From Planctomycetota bacterium (GTDB lineage Bacteria > Planctomycetota > Phycisphaerae > UBA1845): a stretch of DNA of 33,473 nt. A model generated the notes under the pieces. That model was not told the origin of the DNA. It ran no database searches and saw only the letters and a program-made list of their open reading frames with translations. The DNA lies in contig BOJX01000029.1 in assembly GCA_016860685.1 (NCBI GenBank), positions 1 to 33,473 on the forward strand. Reading direction: 5' to 3'. Below, one piece after another: positions 7,568 to 15,953 of the stretch. Both the position numbers and the translations under genes were made by a program. Position 1 is the stretch's first letter; every line of letters begins with the position of its first letter.

Positions 7568-9286
7568 CTACAACCCGGGACGCCACGGTGTATCCGCGCT
7601 TGCGTCCGGGTCGGCGAACTTGAACCGGAGTCGGCGCAGCAGTTCCTCATCCGGTTGCGGCAGGAGGAAGAAAGATCGGCCCACGGTTCGAGCCCGGGCG
7701 CCAGCGTAAGAGATGTCGTCGAGAAAGGCGTTGAGGTCCGCGCGGTCGCTTTCCAGTCCGATCAGCGCGACCCGGCGGCCGTCGCGCAGGGCCGCGTCCA
7801 CGGCCTTCGGATATTCCGGAACGCGGTCGAGTTCCTCGAACCACCGCGCGATGACGCGCTCCCGGCTCGCGTAGGGGATGTGCCACTGCAGCATCGCGTC
7901 CAGGCAGAATACGTGGCCGACGCCGGAAGCCTCCAGTTCCTCCGCCAAGGCGTCGATCTCCCGCGGCGACGTGATGTGGTTGGTGGGCAGCACCACGGCG
8001 TCGCGGAAGGCGCGAAGCTCCCACGACGCGCCCGCCGCCAGCGCCGCGACCAGCGCCGGCGCCCCGCAGGACAAGGCTCGGTGCGCGCCTCCGCGTCGGT
8101 GCCACGCCGACCAGCCGGCCGCCAGGAACATCACGGTCATCGCCCCGAGCGGCGCCAGATAACGACAGAAAAAGAGTCTCGGGCTTGCCGCAAGCGTCAT
8201 CATGATCGTCAGCGTTCCCGCCGCGGCGCATTGCAGCGCCAGCGTCCGAGGTCCGCCGTCGCGCAGTCTTCGTCGCAACAGCAGCGTCGCGGGCATCGCC
8301 GCCGTCGCCGCCAGCATCAACGTCGCCCACGCGGTCCCGAGCGGACCGGCCGGAAACGTCACGGTGTACGCATGCAGCGACGCGAAATACACGGTCAGCC
8401 GGCGCGGAAGGTCGTGCAAAGAAAAGAGCGGATCCGGCTCGCTGAAGATTCCCGGGGACCAGAACGCGGAGGTCACGGTCGTCGAGGCGGCGTACCCGAG
8501 CACGAACGCCGCCAGCGCTGAAACCGCGACCGCCGCCGTTGTCGCCGCCGATCGTGCCCGGAACAGGTACGCCGCGAGGAACGGCGCTGCGCACGGCAGC
8601 CACAGCGGCTGGGCCCAATACACCAGCCCCAGCCCCCCTCCGATGAAAAGATTTCGCAAGAGCGATGCGCCGCGTGCGACGCCTGACCGCCGTGTTTCAG
8701 CGGCGCTGCCGTCACAAAGCCAGATCACTGCGTGCGCGGCGGCGAACGAGGTCAGGTAACCCCCGCGGGCCTTCATCGACCAGAACAGCCACGCAGGCGA
8801 CAGCGCGAGCAGCAGACCCGCCACGCCCGCCGCGCCCACGCCCGCCCGCCGCCGCACCGTCAGCACCGCGAACATCCACCCCGCCGCCCAGAGCGGAAGC
8901 ATCGACCACTTCAAAACGGCGTCGTCGCGCCCGAACATCGCGTACCCGGCCGCGGCGAGCGATGTCTCCACCAGGGAAAACCCGTAACGCTGTCCGTAAA
9001 AGAAAAACGGAACGCCGCGTCCGTCAAGAAGATGCCCGGCCATCAATCCGAGGATCGCTTCATCACCGTCCACCGCCTGCCCGCGCGCCCCCAGCAGCAG
9101 CAGGCGGCTGGCCACGATCAAAGCAGCGCCGCCGATCAGCAGCGCGCAGCACTCAAGCGCCGCCCTGCGTGAGTGACTGAGGGCTCCTGTCGGGTTTTCA
9201 CAAGGTGAATCTGAACGAGGAACGATGAACAAGCCCCGTGAATGTGGTGCAAAAACGCTGACGCCCGCGAAAGCGGTCATGAACAC
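7568..9286 (-). CDS. Multispanning membrane protein, GT-C/PMT-like glycosyltransferase
   Basis: The product of up to 572 aa has around ten hydrophobic segments spread between residues 44 and 420, then a soluble C-terminal domain of about 150 residues. After the first membrane segment comes AVDGDEAILGLMAGHLL with DGDE at 73-76, followed by FFFYGQRYG. This D-E pair in the first periplasmic loop is the metal/catalytic signature of PMT_2/ArnT-like (GT39, GT83) transferases, which use polyprenyl-phosphate sugars on the outer face of the inner membrane. The acceptor cannot be inferred. The first 40 residues lack a ribosome-binding site and the true start may lie downstream. It is a single minus-strand gene. 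Confidence 0.7.
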   Translation of the reverse strand: MFMTAFAGVSVFAPHSRGLFIVPRSDSPCENPTGALSHSRRAALECCALLIGGAALIVASRLLLLGARGQAVDGDEAILGLMAGHLLDGRGVPFFFYGQRYGFSLVETSLAAAGYAMFGRDDAVLKWSMLPLWAAGWMFAVLTVRRRAGVGAAGVAGLLLALSPAWLFWSMKARGGYLTSFAAAHAVIWLCDGSAAETRRSGVARGASLLRNLFIGGGLGLVYWAQPLWLPCAAPFLAAYLFRARSAATTAAVAVSALAAFVLGYAASTTVTSAFWSPGIFSEPDPLFSLHDLPRRLTVYFASLHAYTVTFPAGPLGTAWATLMLAATAAMPATLLLRRRLRDGGPRTLALQCAAAGTLTIMMTLAASPRLFFCRYLAPLGAMTVMFLAAGWSAWHRRGGAHRALSCGAPALVAALAAGASWELRAFRDAVVLPTNHITSPREIDALAEELEASGVGHVFCLDAMLQWHIPYASRERVIARWFEELDRVPEYPKAVDAALRDGRRVALIGLESDRADLNAFLDDISYAGARARTVGRSFFLLPQPDEELLRRLRFKFADPDASADTPWRPGL

Positions 9287-9376
9287 ATTCTTCGCGGAAG
9301 AAGTTCACGACGTGAAGGTATGAGACGCGCCGCGATATTTCCAGCGCCTCCGGCGATGCGCCGACGCCCGATCATG

Positions 9377-9405
9377 CTGGCAGCTCGTTCCTCAGGGGGT
9401 ATAAT
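9377..9405 (+). promoter_or_regulatory. Likely sigma-70 promoter of the CBS-domain gene
   Basis: A perfect TATAAT (9400-9405) stands 17 bp after CTGGCA (9377-9382; 4 of 6 match to TTGACA). The implied start near 9412 gives a leader of roughly 105 nt before the ATG at 9518. The leader contains no structure that I can identify as a riboswitch. Confidence 0.6.
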
Positions 9406-9517
9406 ACAGGAGACGAGCGAGAGCGCCGGCCGAGAACCCGCTCATTCGGGCGAGGCGGAGGCGGCGCAACCGGTGCGTTGCACGTTCATTCGGGATCACA
9501 TACCCAAGGAGTGCGAA

Positions 9518-9952
9518 ATGCCCACCGTACAAGCCATCCTGGATCGAAAAGGAACCGACGTGGCGACGATTTCGCGCGAAGACTCGGTCCTGTCGGCCGC
9601 GCGGGTGATGAACCAGCGACGGATCGGAGCGCTGGTCGTGACGGAAGGCGATCGCGCCGTGGGGATCTTCACCGAACGCGACGTCCTGAACCGCGTCGTC
9701 GCCCAGGAGAGGTTTCCGTCGCAGACGAAGGTCGGCGAAGTGATGACCGCGCCGATGGCGTGCTGCCGGCGGTCGACCCCGGTGGTCGAGTGCCGCGAGA
9801 TCATGACGCAGAAGAAGATCCGCCACCTGCCGGTGGTCGAGGAGGGCCGTCTTTTCGGCATCATCTCGATCGGTGACGTCCTGGCGCTTCAAAGCGCCGA
9901 GCAGGCCGTGACGATCGAGTACCTTCATGAATACCTCCACGGTCGGCACTAA
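9518..9952 (+). CDS. Two-CBS-domain protein
   Basis: The protein is 144 aa and consists almost only of a tandem CBS pair (Bateman module): the first at about residues 8-66 (GALVVTEGDRAVGIFTERD), the second at about 75-130 (HLPVVEEGRLFGIISIGD). Such modules bind adenosyl ligands such as AMP, ATP or SAM and sense energy state, but no attached effector domain is present here. The start at 9518 is chosen from the AAGGAG at 9506-9511, 6 nt upstream, and normal CBS protein length; the frame is open further upstream but that part has no domain. It is cytoplasmic and probably monocistronic, with its own promoter at 9377-9405. The gene converges with the HldE-like gene 40 bp away. Confidence 0.9.
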   Translation: MPTVQAILDRKGTDVATISREDSVLSAARVMNQRRIGALVVTEGDRAVGIFTERDVLNRVVAQERFPSQTKVGEVMTAPMACCRRSTPVVECREIMTQKKIRHLPVVEEGRLFGIISIGDVLALQSAEQAVTIEYLHEYLHGRH

Positions 9953-9992
9953 GACGCGGCGTAGTGGGAAGATGCTTCCCTGGGGACTCCGC

Positions 9993-11708
9993 TCATTTGG
10001 AGACGCCCTGAGGGCGGCGGAGCGCGGACGGGTTCGCATCCGCTCGAGGCGGATCGATGTCGCGTCGCGAGGCGTCGCGCGTGCGCAGGGCCAGTTCCCG
10101 ACGGCTGTCAATCCACATCATGAGGCGTTCCCGTAAAACTGGGACGTTTCCGGGAGTGATGACTTCGAGAGCGGCAGCACCGCTGGCCAGGTAGGCGGCT
10201 TGCACGAGGTTCGCGCCGCCGGTCAGGGCGAGGGTCGCCGTGGCGAGGAGCGCGTCCCCGGCGCCGAGGGCGTCGACGGCGTGGGGGGCGAAGCTGGGGA
10301 GCGCTTCGCTGCGAAGCCGGCCGGCCCACCCGGGGGCGCCCGGCGCCGCCGTCGGGCGCTCGAACGTCACCAGACCTCGCTTCCCGAGCGTGATGATCGT
10401 CTGCCGGACCTGCGTGAGATTCAGAAGCTGCCAGACCGCGTTGGACAGCCCCGCGTCGTAGTCGTTGAGCGCGGCGCGCATCTCGCGTTCGGTGGGGCAG
10501 AGGAGATCCACCTCCCGAAAGTGCAGGAGGTTCGCGCGCTTTCCGCTAACATCGGCAGCGAGGAAAGGCACATTCTTGCGCAGTTGAGGCAAGACGCGGG
10601 CCAGCAGCCGCCCCGTAATCATTCCGCATCCGAAATCACAGATGATTACCGCGTCGGCGCCGCGCGACACATTCATCAACGTCCGACAGGCGTCCTCCTC
10701 CTCCTTCGAGTCGAGCGGCCGATGATGCACCTGATCGAGCTTGAAGAGTTTTACGTCGTCAGCGAGAAAGCGCGTCTTCTGCGGCAGCGGCGTGTGCAGC
10801 GGAAGAAGCTCGTGACGAACGCCCTCGCGATCGAGCGTGACGCGGACCTCGCCCGAAGCCGGGTCCACGCCTGCGCGGGACACCAGCGTGACCTCCGCTC
10901 CGAGCGCCGCCAGGTGACGGGCGACGATCCCCGCGCCGCCGACGTAGGTGCGCTCCTGAAGCTGCGTCAACGACATGACCGGCGCCTCGCTGGCCACCCC
11001 CACCGCGTCGCAGTCGACGTAACGATCCAGCAGCACGTCGCCGATCACGACGACGCGCCGATCGCTGAAGCGGGCGCAGAGGTCGCGCAGCGCGGTCTGG
11101 TCAACGCCGTAACGCGAGCAGGTCAGCGCGAGACGAACGCCCTCGCCTTCTCCGGCGGCGATCCGGCCGATGAGGTGCGTCGAGCTGAACACCACGTCGC
11201 CGCTGGAGAAAATGATGCGCCCCCCGCACGACTCGACGACGCGGCGCTCCTCCTCGAAGCGAGGGTCGCGGGAATGTTCGTACTCAGCCCCCTTGACGTA
11301 GATGTCGGGGCGAACCTGTCCGAGGAGGTTGACGGCCGTGGCGTCGGGGTTGATGTAGACGAGGTCGACGAACTCAAGGGCGGCGAGGTTCTCCGCGCGG
11401 AGATCCTGCGGGATGTAGGGGCGGTCTTCGCCCTTGCCGACCTGCGCATCGCCCGTGAGAGAGACGACGAGCAGGTCTCCCTGTCTCCGCGCGAACTCGA
11501 GGTAGCGGACGTGCCCCGGGTGAACGATGTCGAAACACCCGTGACACTGCACCACGACGCGCCCGGCGGCGCGGGCCTCCTCGATCCGACGCCGCAGCGA
11601 TGCCAGATCGACGATCTTGGATTGATAGCTGGCGGTCACGTCGGACCGATCCCTCAAACCGCGCCTCGCGGCTAACCCCCGGTGCGCCGGGTCCGCCGCG
11701 AACCGCAC
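9993..11708 (-). CDS. hldE: HldE-like bifunctional protein with reversed domain order (adenylyltransferase then kinase)
   Basis: In HldE, the kinase phosphorylates D-glycero-D-manno-heptose 7-phosphate at C1 and, after removal of the 7-phosphate by GmhB, the second domain adenylylates the product to supply ADP-heptose for LPS core. Here the nucleotidyltransferase comes first (residues about 30-190: GCFDIVHPGHVRYLE with the HxGH motif at 63-66, then the VKGAEY stretch). The PfkB/ribokinase-type kinase follows (about 215-540: VVVIGDVLLDRYVD, YVGGAG, and the catalytic GAGD at 482-485). E. coli HldE has the opposite order. Residues 24 onward could start from a GTG at 11639, after GAGGGA, so the first 23 residues are doubtful. 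No gmhA or gmhB is nearby. Confidence 0.88.
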   Translation of the reverse strand: MRFAADPAHRGLAARRGLRDRSDVTASYQSKIVDLASLRRRIEEARAAGRVVVQCHGCFDIVHPGHVRYLEFARRQGDLLVVSLTGDAQVGKGEDRPYIPQDLRAENLAALEFVDLVYINPDATAVNLLGQVRPDIYVKGAEYEHSRDPRFEEERRVVESCGGRIIFSSGDVVFSSTHLIGRIAAGEGEGVRLALTCSRYGVDQTALRDLCARFSDRRVVVIGDVLLDRYVDCDAVGVASEAPVMSLTQLQERTYVGGAGIVARHLAALGAEVTLVSRAGVDPASGEVRVTLDREGVRHELLPLHTPLPQKTRFLADDVKLFKLDQVHHRPLDSKEEEDACRTLMNVSRGADAVIICDFGCGMITGRLLARVLPQLRKNVPFLAADVSGKRANLLHFREVDLLCPTEREMRAALNDYDAGLSNAVWQLLNLTQVRQTIITLGKRGLVTFERPTAAPGAPGWAGRLRSEALPSFAPHAVDALGAGDALLATATLALTGGANLVQAAYLASGAAALEVITPGNVPVLRERLMMWIDSRRELALRTRDASRRDIDPPRADANPSALRRPQGVSK

Positions 11709-11800
11709 ATCCGTATATCGGCGGTCTACGTCCTCGGGCGCCTCCGCGCAGATGTTGCGCGACCACGTCGAGGCCTCCTCGGGCCGCGGACGGCGTACAA

Positions 11801-11840
11801 TGAAAGAACGCGCTCAAGGCCGGGCGCCCCGAGCGCGTTC
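11801..11840 (-). terminator. Intrinsic terminator of the beta-helix gene
   Basis: On the minus strand GAACGCGCTC (11840-11831) pairs perfectly with GAGCGCGTTC (11815-11806) around a 15-nt GC-rich loop, and TTTCA follows. The 10-bp stem and short T-rich tail lie 60 bp after the stop of the beta-helix gene. It is upstream of the HldE-like gene and separates the two units. Confidence 0.7.
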
Positions 11841-11900
11841 CTGAAGCTGTCTCCCGTCAGCTTCCGCGGACGGAATCAATGTCGTTACACGCAGCTGGCG

Positions 11901-13247
11901 TTACGGACAAACGTACGTGTCCTCGTCCGTCGCTCCACATCCCCACAGCGCCTGAACGCCGCGTTCCTCGCCGACAAGCTGCTCGAAGCGGACCTTGCCC
12001 GTGCCGCGATCGTTGAGCGCGCCGTAAGCGGTCTCTCCGGTGGACAGCCGGACGGCGAAGGCGTCGCCCGCCGCGCCCTTCTTAAGCTTGACGATCAGGC
12101 GGTGCTCAAGCTCGTCCCCTCGGCAGCGGCTTGAGGCGATCCGCTCCGATCCCGTGCAGGGCATGCCGCCCTGGGTCTCAAAGGCGCCGATGTCCACGAT
12201 CGGCGCGGCGCCGCGGCCAGTGTCGGCGGTGAAAGCGTCGTTCACGAAGCGCGGCAATCCTGAAAGGTCGGACGCGGCATCGGCGGGCACGCCCTGATTA
12301 TCACCGGCGTCTACGCCCGGCGACCCGCTCAGAAGACGGAAGTCGCCGGTCGAAGCGTCAACGTAGTGCGGCGCCGCGTCGATGTTGCCCGCGCCGGTGA
12401 AGCCGCCCTTGATGTTGCTGTAACTGACGGCGGGGCGTCCCCAGATCTGGTCGCCGCCGGTGTTGTCGCGGATAATCGTGTTGACGATCGTGGTCTGCGA
12501 TGAGGAGTCCAGAACGCCCGCGCCAAAGCGGGACACGTTGTTGACGATCGTCGAGTTCACGATCAGCGCTCCGGTGTCGAAGATGCTCACGCCGCCCCCG
12601 GTGACCGGGGCGTGATTGTCCGCGATCAGGCAGTTGATGATCCGCGGGCTGCTTCCGTTCCACGCGAAAACGCCGCCGCCGTCGTCGTTCGACGTGTTGC
12701 CCGTCATGACGCAGTTCAGGATCGTCGGGCTGCTGCCGTGGCTGCAGCAGATCGCGCCGCCCCAGCAACCGGCGTAATTCCCGGTGAGAATCATGTTGCG
12801 GATCGTCGGGCTGCTGCCGAGCGTGACGAGGATCGCCGCGCCGTTGAACTGGTCGTCGATCGCGCCGTTGGCGGTCGAGCCGTTGCGGATCGTGAATCCC
12901 TCGACGACGCTCTCGGCGGTTTCGCCGCTGTTGAAGACGAACCCGCGGTGCGGATTGTTCACCGAAGCCTGACAGTCGATCACGCATGCCGCCGGCCCGC
13001 GGGCGCTTTGAACCACGATCGCTTTGCCGCCGAAGTTCAAGTCCACGTTTCCGGAACCAGTGTAGACGCCGTCAGCAACCACGACACGATCCCCGGGAGA
13101 GGCGGCGTCGATCGCCAGCTGGATCGTCGCATAATCCGCCGGCACGCGGAGTGTGTCCGCGCCCGCCGCCGTCACCCACATCGCTCCCGCAACGCACGCC
13201 GCGGCAAACCTGGACCGCCTCCTCATCTCCCTCTTCTCCTGATTCAT
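11901..13247 (-). CDS. Secreted right-handed parallel beta-helix protein
   Basis: The product of about 448 aa has a signal peptide (RRRSRFAAACVAGAMWVTAAGA, trimmed after Ala-Gly-Ala) followed by the DTLRVPADYATIQLAIDAA entry sequence typical of beta-helix surface proteins. Repeated coils with asparagine ladders follow: SSPTIRNMILTGN, SSPTILNCVMTGN, SSPRIINCLIADN and ALIVNSTIVNN, about residues 130-260. A typical SPGVDAGDN sequence closes the helix. The last 80 residues form a separate cysteine-bounded module that also occurs in the partial protein at 32718-33473. The ATG at 13247 is preceded by GGGAGAG at 6 nt; an ATG at 13226 with AGGAG upstream is an alternative. Ligand or enzyme activity is not evident. 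It is probably exported and cell-surface located. Confidence 0.88.
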   Translation of the reverse strand: MNQEKREMRRRSRFAAACVAGAMWVTAAGADTLRVPADYATIQLAIDAASPGDRVVVADGVYTGSGNVDLNFGGKAIVVQSARGPAACVIDCQASVNNPHRGFVFNSGETAESVVEGFTIRNGSTANGAIDDQFNGAAILVTLGSSPTIRNMILTGNYAGCWGGAICCSHGSSPTILNCVMTGNTSNDDGGGVFAWNGSSPRIINCLIADNHAPVTGGGVSIFDTGALIVNSTIVNNVSRFGAGVLDSSSQTTIVNTIIRDNTGGDQIWGRPAVSYSNIKGGFTGAGNIDAAPHYVDASTGDFRLLSGSPGVDAGDNQGVPADAASDLSGLPRFVNDAFTADTGRGAAPIVDIGAFETQGGMPCTGSERIASSRCRGDELEHRLIVKLKKGAAGDAFAVRLSTGETAYGALNDRGTGKVRFEQLVGEERGVQALWGCGATDEDTYVCP

Positions 13248-13473
13248 TGATGACTCTCCCGTGAATAAGACCCGCCGGAAGGATCGGACCGTCCGATGTT
13301 CCGGCAATGCGGCGGCAAGCGATCCGTCGGGAGTGCATCGCGCGGCGCCGATCGCGCGACCCGGATGCTCTGATATGTCCGCATGCGGGCGGTGGATTGC
13401 ACCCGGCGCGATGAAGCACCTTAAAGTGGGAACCGGAGTATGACGGTGCCGACTCTCAACCGTCGCACAGATC

Positions 13474-13935
13474 TTAAGGAAGGAAGAACGCGCCGACGCC
13501 CGCCAGAAAGCTCATCAGAATCCCGCCCGTCGCCAGATCAAAGCGGATCGGCACCGTCAGCCACTGCCGCGACCACGCCGGCAGGCGGTACACACGGATC
13601 ACGCTCAGGGAAAGACAGAAACCCGGAAGGGCAATCACGCAAGCCAACAATCGCCCCAGCGGCGAGATCAGGGGCACGTACATGCGCCCCACCACCCATC
13701 CCAGCAGAAGGCATGCCAGCGCGATCAACGCAAGCCAGAACCCGGCCTTGATCCAGTCATTCACCGAGCGCAGCACGCGAAGCTCGAGCTTGAGATTGTT
13801 GATGTATTCGGACAGCTCCCGACGGCTGAAATACATGCCGCACTCGGGGCACCGGTCCGAGACACTCCCCGTCAGATCATACCCGCACTCGAGGCAGACG
13901 GGGGGCATCGACTGCCGCCAGTCGTCGCCTATCAT
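13474..13935 (-). CDS. Zinc-ribbon membrane protein of unknown function
   Basis: The 153-aa product begins with a short zinc ribbon, CLECGYDLTGSVSDRCPECG (about residues 14-33), of the type frequent in planctomycete small membrane proteins. Two to three hydrophobic segments follow (around 65-85, 90-110 and 135-152). The ATG at 13935 lies 20 bp after the ThiE stop; the frame extends upstream into thiE to 14070, but that part has no domain and is probably not translated. Same-strand placement suggests that it is the last gene of a sir2-thiE-zinc ribbon group. Its function is unknown; the ribbon may bind zinc structurally. Confidence 0.75.
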   Translation of the reverse strand: MIGDDWRQSMPPVCLECGYDLTGSVSDRCPECGMYFSRRELSEYINNLKLELRVLRSVNDWIKAGFWLALIALACLLLGWVVGRMYVPLISPLGRLLACVIALPGFCLSLSVIRVYRLPAWSRQWLTVPIRFDLATGGILMSFLAGVGAFFLP

Positions 13936-13954
13936 CAGGTCCAGGTCGTGCGTT

Positions 13955-15082
13955 TCAATCACAACTCCTGCTCCGCACGCTTCCCCCTTCGCGCGCAGCG
14001 TTTGTCGCGCCTGTCCTTTTTTCATCCGCGCCGCCGCGCTGCACCACGCGAAGGAGCGTTTCCACCGCACTGCCCGGCGAAGGTTCCGAAATCACCGCCG
14101 AACACACGCAGAGGATCGCATCCGGGTCCGCCTCGCACACTCGGGCGGCGTTGTCCGGGCGGATGCCGCCGATCGCCACGCGCGGCAGGCTTGTGACTCT
14201 CCTCGCCTCCCGCAGCGCCTCCGGCCCCGCCGGCGCCCCCAGCCGCTTTGTCGAGGACGGAAACATCGGTCCGACGGCGACGTAATCCGGCCCCTCCGAC
14301 AAGGACGCCTCAAGCTCCTGCGTGTTATGCGTGCTGACGCCCACCAGTCCGCGCGGACCGAGAATCCGCCGGACCTGAGGCGCAGGAAGATCCGACTGCC
14401 CGACGTGGACGCCGTCCGCCCCTGCAAGGCGGGCGATGTCGGGACGGTTATTCACGATGAATGTCCTTCCCCGGCCCCGACAAAGATCGACCAGGCGCTT
14501 CGCCCGATCCAGCAACTCTCGATCCGGGAGGGTCTTCTCACGCAACTGAAGCATCTCTGCTCCCGCGGAAAGCACCGCCTCCGCAGTCTCCAGCCACCCT
14601 TTCCGGCACAACGCCTCGGTCAGGATGACATATACCCGAGCCTCGCCGAGCCGCTCGCGGGCGACGGCGTGTCGATGCACACGCAGCTCCAGTTCGTAAA
14701 CCCGGTAACGAAGGCGCCCCACCCGCGACGCCGCCCCTGCCGAGACTACCTTCGCGTACTCCTCGATGACGCGCAGCGCTTCCTGGGTTCGTTTTGCGGC
14801 GGCGGCTGCGACCTCCGAGGCGTCCGCCCTCGCCGCTTCGGCGCGCGTGCTGATCCCGGCGCCGACGTCGCCAACAAGGTCTCGCGTTCGCACAAGATCG
14901 GAGGGCAGCACCGCGGCAAGTTCGCGCACCTCATGCCGCGCCTCCTTGCACGCCCGCGACAGCGCCGCGTCCTCCAGCACGAACCGTGCGTGCTCCTCCA
15001 GCACTCGCAGCCCCTCCCGCGCGCGATTCAGGTTAGCGTCCAGGATACGGAGGATCAGAGGATCGGCATGATCGCCACTCAT
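13955..15082 (-). CDS. thiE: Thiamine phosphate synthase with N-terminal ThiD2-like domain
   Basis: ThiE couples HMP-pyrophosphate with thiazole phosphate to form thiamine monophosphate in the cytoplasm. The C-terminal part (about 145-355) has the TIM-barrel motifs: MLQLREK at 177-183, VNNRPD (210-214), the pyrophosphate-binding VHVGQSDLP (225-233), GPMFPSSTK (271-279) and AIGGI (303-307). The first 130 residues form a helical domain beginning RILDANLNRAREGLRVLEE, which resembles the ThiD2 domain described as an alternative HMP-phosphate kinase fused to ThiE in several phyla. At 375 aa the protein is well above the usual 210 aa for that reason. It lies 36 bp after the Sir2 gene. No TPP riboswitch was found upstream. 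Confidence 0.93.
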   Translation of the reverse strand: MSGDHADPLILRILDANLNRAREGLRVLEEHARFVLEDAALSRACKEARHEVRELAAVLPSDLVRTRDLVGDVGAGISTRAEAARADASEVAAAAAKRTQEALRVIEEYAKVVSAGAASRVGRLRYRVYELELRVHRHAVARERLGEARVYVILTEALCRKGWLETAEAVLSAGAEMLQLREKTLPDRELLDRAKRLVDLCRGRGRTFIVNNRPDIARLAGADGVHVGQSDLPAPQVRRILGPRGLVGVSTHNTQELEASLSEGPDYVAVGPMFPSSTKRLGAPAGPEALREARRVTSLPRVAIGGIRPDNAARVCEADPDAILCVCSAVISEPSPGSAVETLLRVVQRGGADEKRTGATNAAREGGSVRSRSCD

Positions 15083-15118
15083 AAGAGAAGGTCTCGACGA
15101 AACACGCCTTCGTCGGGG

Positions 15119-15895
15119 TCACCGGGGCTCGGCACGCTTCACCAGTTCGGGCAGCATCTCGCCTGCTTTTCCGATCAACACAACGTCCGCCGCCGCGGAC
15201 AGCGGCGTCCGCTCAAGATTGATTTCGATGACAAACGCACCGCATTCAGACGCAACCTGCGCGAGCGCCGCGGCAGGGTATACCACGCTGCTGGTTCCGA
15301 TGACGAGCATGACATCGCACGATCGGACCGCACAATCCGCTTCCTTCAAGGCGTCGGCGGGGAGATGCTCGCCGAACCAGACAACCCCGGGACGAAGCAA
15401 CGCCCCGCATGCCCCGCAGTGCGGTGACGTCCCCGACTCTTCCGGTGGCTGCACCGACGCCCGCCAGCGGGCCTCGACATGCTCCGCCGACGCACATTGC
15501 ATGCAGATATTCAACCAGATATTCCCGTGCAACTCAATGACTTTCCGGCTGCCCGCCCGTCGATGCAGCCCGTCCACGTTCTGGGTAACCAGCGAAAACC
15601 GCGGGCGGAAACGCTCTAACCGGACGAGGGCGTGATGCGCCGGATTCGGCTCGCATTTCAGGAGATTGAGCCGACGGGCGTTGTAAAACCGCCAGACCCG
15701 GTCCGGGTCGCGGGCGAAGCCCTCCGGATGCGCGACCTCCTGAACGGGTGACCCCTCCCACAATCCGCCGGCGCCGCGAAACGTGGACAATCCGCTCTCG
15801 GCGGATATCCCAGCCCCGGTCATCACCGCAACGCTTCCGGCATGCCGGACCCTTTCCGCGGCCCGGTCCAATACTGTCCCAGTCCCCGCGTCCAC
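15119..15895 (-). CDS. cobB: NAD-dependent protein deacylase, Sir2 family
   Basis: Sirtuins remove acyl groups from lysine using NAD, producing nicotinamide and O-acyl-ADP-ribose. The 258-aa protein shows the NAD-binding GAGISAESGLSTFRG (27-41), TQNVDGLH (104-111), the catalytic His at 123 in ELHGN, and four zinc ligands Cys131, Cys134, Cys160 and Cys163. The sequence FYNARR places Tyr71 and Arg74 in the Y-x-x-R arrangement of CobB/SIRT5, which reads succinyl and malonyl groups, so desuccinylase activity is plausible. It is the first gene of a minus-strand group with thiE and a zinc-ribbon protein. It is divergent from the TolC-like gene across 58 bp, where both promoters must lie. Confidence 0.94.
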   Translation of the reverse strand: MDAGTGTVLDRAAERVRHAGSVAVMTGAGISAESGLSTFRGAGGLWEGSPVQEVAHPEGFARDPDRVWRFYNARRLNLLKCEPNPAHHALVRLERFRPRFSLVTQNVDGLHRRAGSRKVIELHGNIWLNICMQCASAEHVEARWRASVQPPEESGTSPHCGACGALLRPGVVWFGEHLPADALKEADCAVRSCDVMLVIGTSSVVYPAAALAQVASECGAFVIEINLERTPLSAAADVVLIGKAGEMLPELVKRAEPR

Positions 15896-15953
15896 CGGAT
15901 GATTTTACATCCAGGCGGTTGACAATGCAGCCCGGAGTTTCTGAAGTGTCCGC

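Noticed and set aside
10200-11675. Long plus-strand frame opposite the HldE-like gene
   Set aside because: The composition is rich in Arg, Gly and Val with no motif; the minus strand has catalytic HxGH and GAGD motifs.
15050-15118. TPP riboswitch for the thiE gene
   Set aside because: The gap between cobB and thiE is only 36 bp and contains no thi-box CUGAGA-type core.
13682-15427. A 581-codon plus-strand frame opposite thiE and cobB
   Set aside because: It crosses three well-supported minus-strand genes and has no domain; it is a shadow frame.
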